Assembly (NCBI GenBank): GCA_964431685.1
Contig: CAYSLA010000158.1
Coordinates: 1 to 8,096 of the forward strand
Reading direction: 5' to 3'
From: CAYSLA01 sp964431685
Lineage (GTDB): Bacteria > Armatimonadota > UBA5829
Length of the DNA stretch: 8,096 nucleotides
Shown: piece after piece, positions 5,691 to 8,096 of the stretch
Position numbering within the stretch: position 1 is the first letter of the stretch
How the letters are laid out: each line of letters opens with the position of its first letter
Made by a program: the position numbers and the translations under genes
The notes under the pieces: model-generated
Database searches by the model: none
The model's input: the letters and a program-made list of their open reading frames with translations, nothing else
Told to the model about the DNA's origin: nothing

Positions 5691-8083
5691 GCACACATCG
5701 AGAAATGTTCCGCGGATCCACGGCACGCCAAGCATAGTTGCGTTTGGCACGCACGCTGCCGACGTGTCATCGGTGTAGTTCACCACAAATACCCGGCCGT
5801 CCTGAAGTTGAACCCATCCCGAGTAGCCGCTGTCGAGGCCGTTGACGGACGCATCGACCTCGATGATGTGGTCCAGTTGATACTGGTCCGGGAAACCGTC
5901 CCGCTCGGCCACCCAACTCGTCACGCGGCGGCCGATCTTACGGTACGCATCATCGGTCGTGGCATCCACGCTCTTCCAGATGCTGTGGCCCGTAACCTGC
6001 TCGGATATGTTCACGCAATAGACGCCCGGTTGTCCGGCATAGCGCAGCGACGTGAAGCCGAGAGTCTCATCGAAAGTGCTCGCTTCATTGCCGAAGGCCA
6101 GACCGCAGGCACTGATCTTCGCCCACGGCAGGGTCTGCAACTCATTGTCTGCCATGTCTGTGTCCCAGACCAATGCTCCATCTATGGACAACTCCATGCG
6201 TCCCAGACGGGACGTCACGTGGTATGTGTGAAACCTACCCGGCCTCACCTCAGCTCGCAGGGAAGGGTCGCCTGCCATGACGACGTGATCCGGAAACAGA
6301 CGCAGCACTCCTGCAAACGGAATTGAGACGCTTGCAGCGCGGCCGGCGTTGGCCACAACCTGAACTTCGAATGTCAACTCCAGCGTGGAGTTCTCCGTGT
6401 CCGGCGGACGCAGGTTATACTTCGTGAACTGCCCGCAGACACCATCGCTGTCGATATGCAGTTCGCCATTTCTCAGGCCGACACTCCGACTGTCNNNNNN
6501 NNNNNNNNNNNNNNNNNNNNNNNNNNNNNNNNNNNNNNNNNNNNNNNNNNNNNNNNNNNNNNNNNNNNNNNNNNNNNNNNNNNNNNNNNNNNNNTGCGAG
6601 ATTCACGCGCATAGACTACCAGCCGGCCCGGCTCGATCTCCAGAGTAGTTGGCTCGGAGAGGATTCGCGGCGGATAATCCATTGGTCCGGACCAATAAGT
6701 CCACGTATGGCCGCGGTCTGTGGAGCGGTAGAACTCCAGCTTCTCTGCCGTGCATGCGTCTCGCAGCTTGGGAAATGAACTCGCGGACAGCAGCCATGAA
6801 CCGTCCGACATCTCGAGTATACGGCTGTGGACTATCGCGCCGGGTCCGCCCGCTATCTCGGTCCTAAGCCAGCGTTCGTCGGTCCATGTGTAGCCGCCAT
6901 CGGTGCTGGCCCACATCACCACGTCCCACCGCGCGGTATACTGATCGGCAGTAGACGCGATGTCGCCAGTGAGCAGAAGCGTGCCGTCGTCCAGTCGCTG
7001 CAACCGGGGACAGTTGATGTTCAGCTCGCTCACCGACGCTCTCTCCGACCAGGTGTCTCCGCAGTCGAGGCTGTGAGCGAGCGACAGCCCGCCGGTCCCA
7101 CCTGTGTGCGAGCCGTTCCGCCACACACAGACCAGATGGCCCGGCTCGGCCTCGGCCACGTCGGGAAAGGCAGCGTGCACTCCCGGCTCACGGAAGATGG
7201 TTACGTGCTTGCGGGGCTTGCGCCAGGCAGAACGCATAGGCTGGCTCGTGATGCCCTTGCCTGGCGCCACCGCACGACTGGGCTTTGCGAGCGGGTGGAC
7301 GCGCTCATCATCCAGGTGCGGCATCCGGCTCGGACTGACGTACAGTTCCTCGATCGATGGCCCGTCCGGATATTCGCGGACACGCACTGTATCTATCTGA
7401 TCCTCGCTCGACACGCCAACGTCTTCCGCCAATAGGAACCAGTCATCGTCGCCCCGGCCTCTGACCCAGGCAGTCACACGCCGTCGCGCCGCCAGCACTG
7501 GCGGACCTAAGTGTCCGCCCTCCCACTCCACGCACACTCTGAAGTCGTAGGGTGTGTTGGGCCGCGCGAAGGGCCCGAAGTAGTCGATCGCGCCGTCCGA
7601 GAACCATGCACACACGTGCGCCCGGTCTTTGCCCGGTTCATCATCACCAGACCAAAACCATCCCTCACTCCTGCCCTTGGCCAGTCCTCGACGGTCATCG
7701 GCCAGTCCAAATTTCACGACCGGAGCGAACCGCCCTTCAATCTCCCCGCCGATCTCTACCACCTGAAAGAACTGCGGAAGATCCTCCGGCAGCGCCTCCC
7801 ATTGCTGGTTAGGCACAAACCCTCCAAGGGCGGGAGCGTGCTCGCCAGTCCCCTCTGTGCCGTCTCCAGCGTCGGACAGACCCCCAACCTTCGGCCGACC
7901 CCAACAAGGGACGTTTTTTACATAGCTGACCGGATTCACCGGCCCCACGTTAATCGTGGCATAGATACAGGCCGCTCCGGAAAGCGGGTCTATGCCAATC
8001 TGCCTGGTGGTCATCGCAGTCTTCTGCGAACAATCGCCGCGCCCGACCTCGGGCGCTGACACAAGTCGGTCTATCAGGTTCAT
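5661..8083 (-). CDS. BNR-repeat sialidase-like protein with concanavalin-like segments, interrupted by an assembly gap
   Basis: The start is ATG at 8083, with GGAGGG 7 bases upstream. 496 codons precede the gap and 277 follow it in an open frame starting exactly at 6494, so the protein exceeds 770 residues. Before the gap come an odd Gly-rich N-terminal part (1-98), a probable concanavalin-like beta-sandwich (about 100-255), then a beta-propeller with three Asp boxes: SLDCGDTW (338-345), STDGGYTW (393-400) and STDRGHTW (454-461). VVYARES precedes the gap. After it come a second LamG-like stretch (FHTYHVTSRLGRMELSIDG) and a last propeller-type strand pair (DSGYSGWVQLQDGRVFVVNY, GVPWIRGTFL). 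Asp-box propellers include sialidases, but the first-blade RIP arginine is not seen (FPDVAEA instead), so hydrolase activity is uncertain. No signal peptide or membrane segment is visible. The gene's last codons and stop lie in a palindrome. It leads the cluster, 32 bases before the UROD-family gene. Confidence 0.82.
6495..6594. other. Assembly gap (100 N placeholder) inside the sialidase-like gene
   Basis: Exactly 100 unknown bases. 1489 coding bases precede it (one left over) and 834 follow (whole codons), so a single intact gene needs a true gap of 2 modulo 3. Read across the literal 100 Ns, the frame stops falsely at 6473; the real frame continues to 5661. Confidence 0.97.
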
Positions 8084-8090
8084 ACGGACT

Positions 8091-8096
8091 CCCTCC
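8091..8096 (-). promoter_or_regulatory. Ribosome binding site GGAGGG for the sialidase-like gene
   Basis: On the minus strand GGAGGG ends 7 bases before ATG 8083, at the very edge of the window. It supports the annotated start and means the N-terminus without a signal peptide is probably real. Nothing further upstream is available, so no promoter can be assessed. Confidence 0.72.

Noticed and set aside
3666..8083. A sialic-acid catabolic operon (sialidase plus N-acetylneuraminate lyase)
   Set aside because: No NanE, NanK, NagA/NagB or transporter is present, the sialidase arginine is not seen, and the aldolase substrate is undetermined; kept only as a possibility.

Overview
The window is a fragment of a bacterial metagenomic-type assembly: it has two N runs of exactly 100 bases (4683-4782 and 6495-6594), the usual placeholder for gaps of unknown size. 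Every supported gene is on the minus strand, so the text below follows transcription from high to low coordinates. The GC-rich coding, strong GGAGG-type ribosome sites, GTG starts and 4-base stop/start overlaps are bacterial. The gene content (BNR/sialidase-like protein without a signal peptide, UROD-family protein outside heme synthesis, DapA-family aldolase, sorbitol-dehydrogenase-like enzyme, GHL10-like protein) resembles catabolic islands of uncultivated Latescibacterota, Hydrogenedentota, Planctomycetota or Lentisphaerota relatives. That placement is inference only; no marker gene is present.

Layout. (1) 8083-5661: a long BNR-repeat, sialidase-like protein with three Asp boxes and probable concanavalin-like segments, interrupted by the gap at 6495-6594. 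Its 3' end, including the stop, lies in a perfect 15-bp palindrome with an 8-nt loop (5653-5690). (2) 5628-4580: a UROD-family protein interrupted by the second gap; its C-terminus resumes in a different frame from the one the 100-N placeholder implies. (3) 4583-3666: a DapA/NanA-family Schiff-base aldolase. (4) 3669-2617: a zinc-dependent medium-chain dehydrogenase. (5) 2620-2186: a VOC/glyoxalase-fold metalloprotein. (6) 2181-829: a class III PLP aminotransferase with an inserted four-cysteine motif. (7) 796-243: a GHL10-like glycosidase remnant broken by two frameshifts and missing its C-terminal part. (8) 242-1: the start of an unrecognised protein that runs off the window edge.

Genes 2 to 6 are packed as one translationally coupled unit: GTGA, ATGA and GTGA overlaps, then a 4-base spacer. 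The enzyme set (aldolase, polyol/amino-alcohol-type dehydrogenase, VOC protein, aminotransferase, UROD-like protein) fits a catabolic or modification pathway for a small sugar-acid or amino-sugar-like compound, with the BNR protein at the head possibly binding or cutting a glycan. The substrate cannot be read from the sequence. The aldolase lacks the arginine expected of lysine-biosynthetic DapA, and the UROD protein lacks the HemE N-terminal signature, so neither is likely to be housekeeping.

No RNA gene, CRISPR array, transposase or classical terminator was found. The only upstream sequence for the first gene is 13 bases, so no promoter can be assessed.
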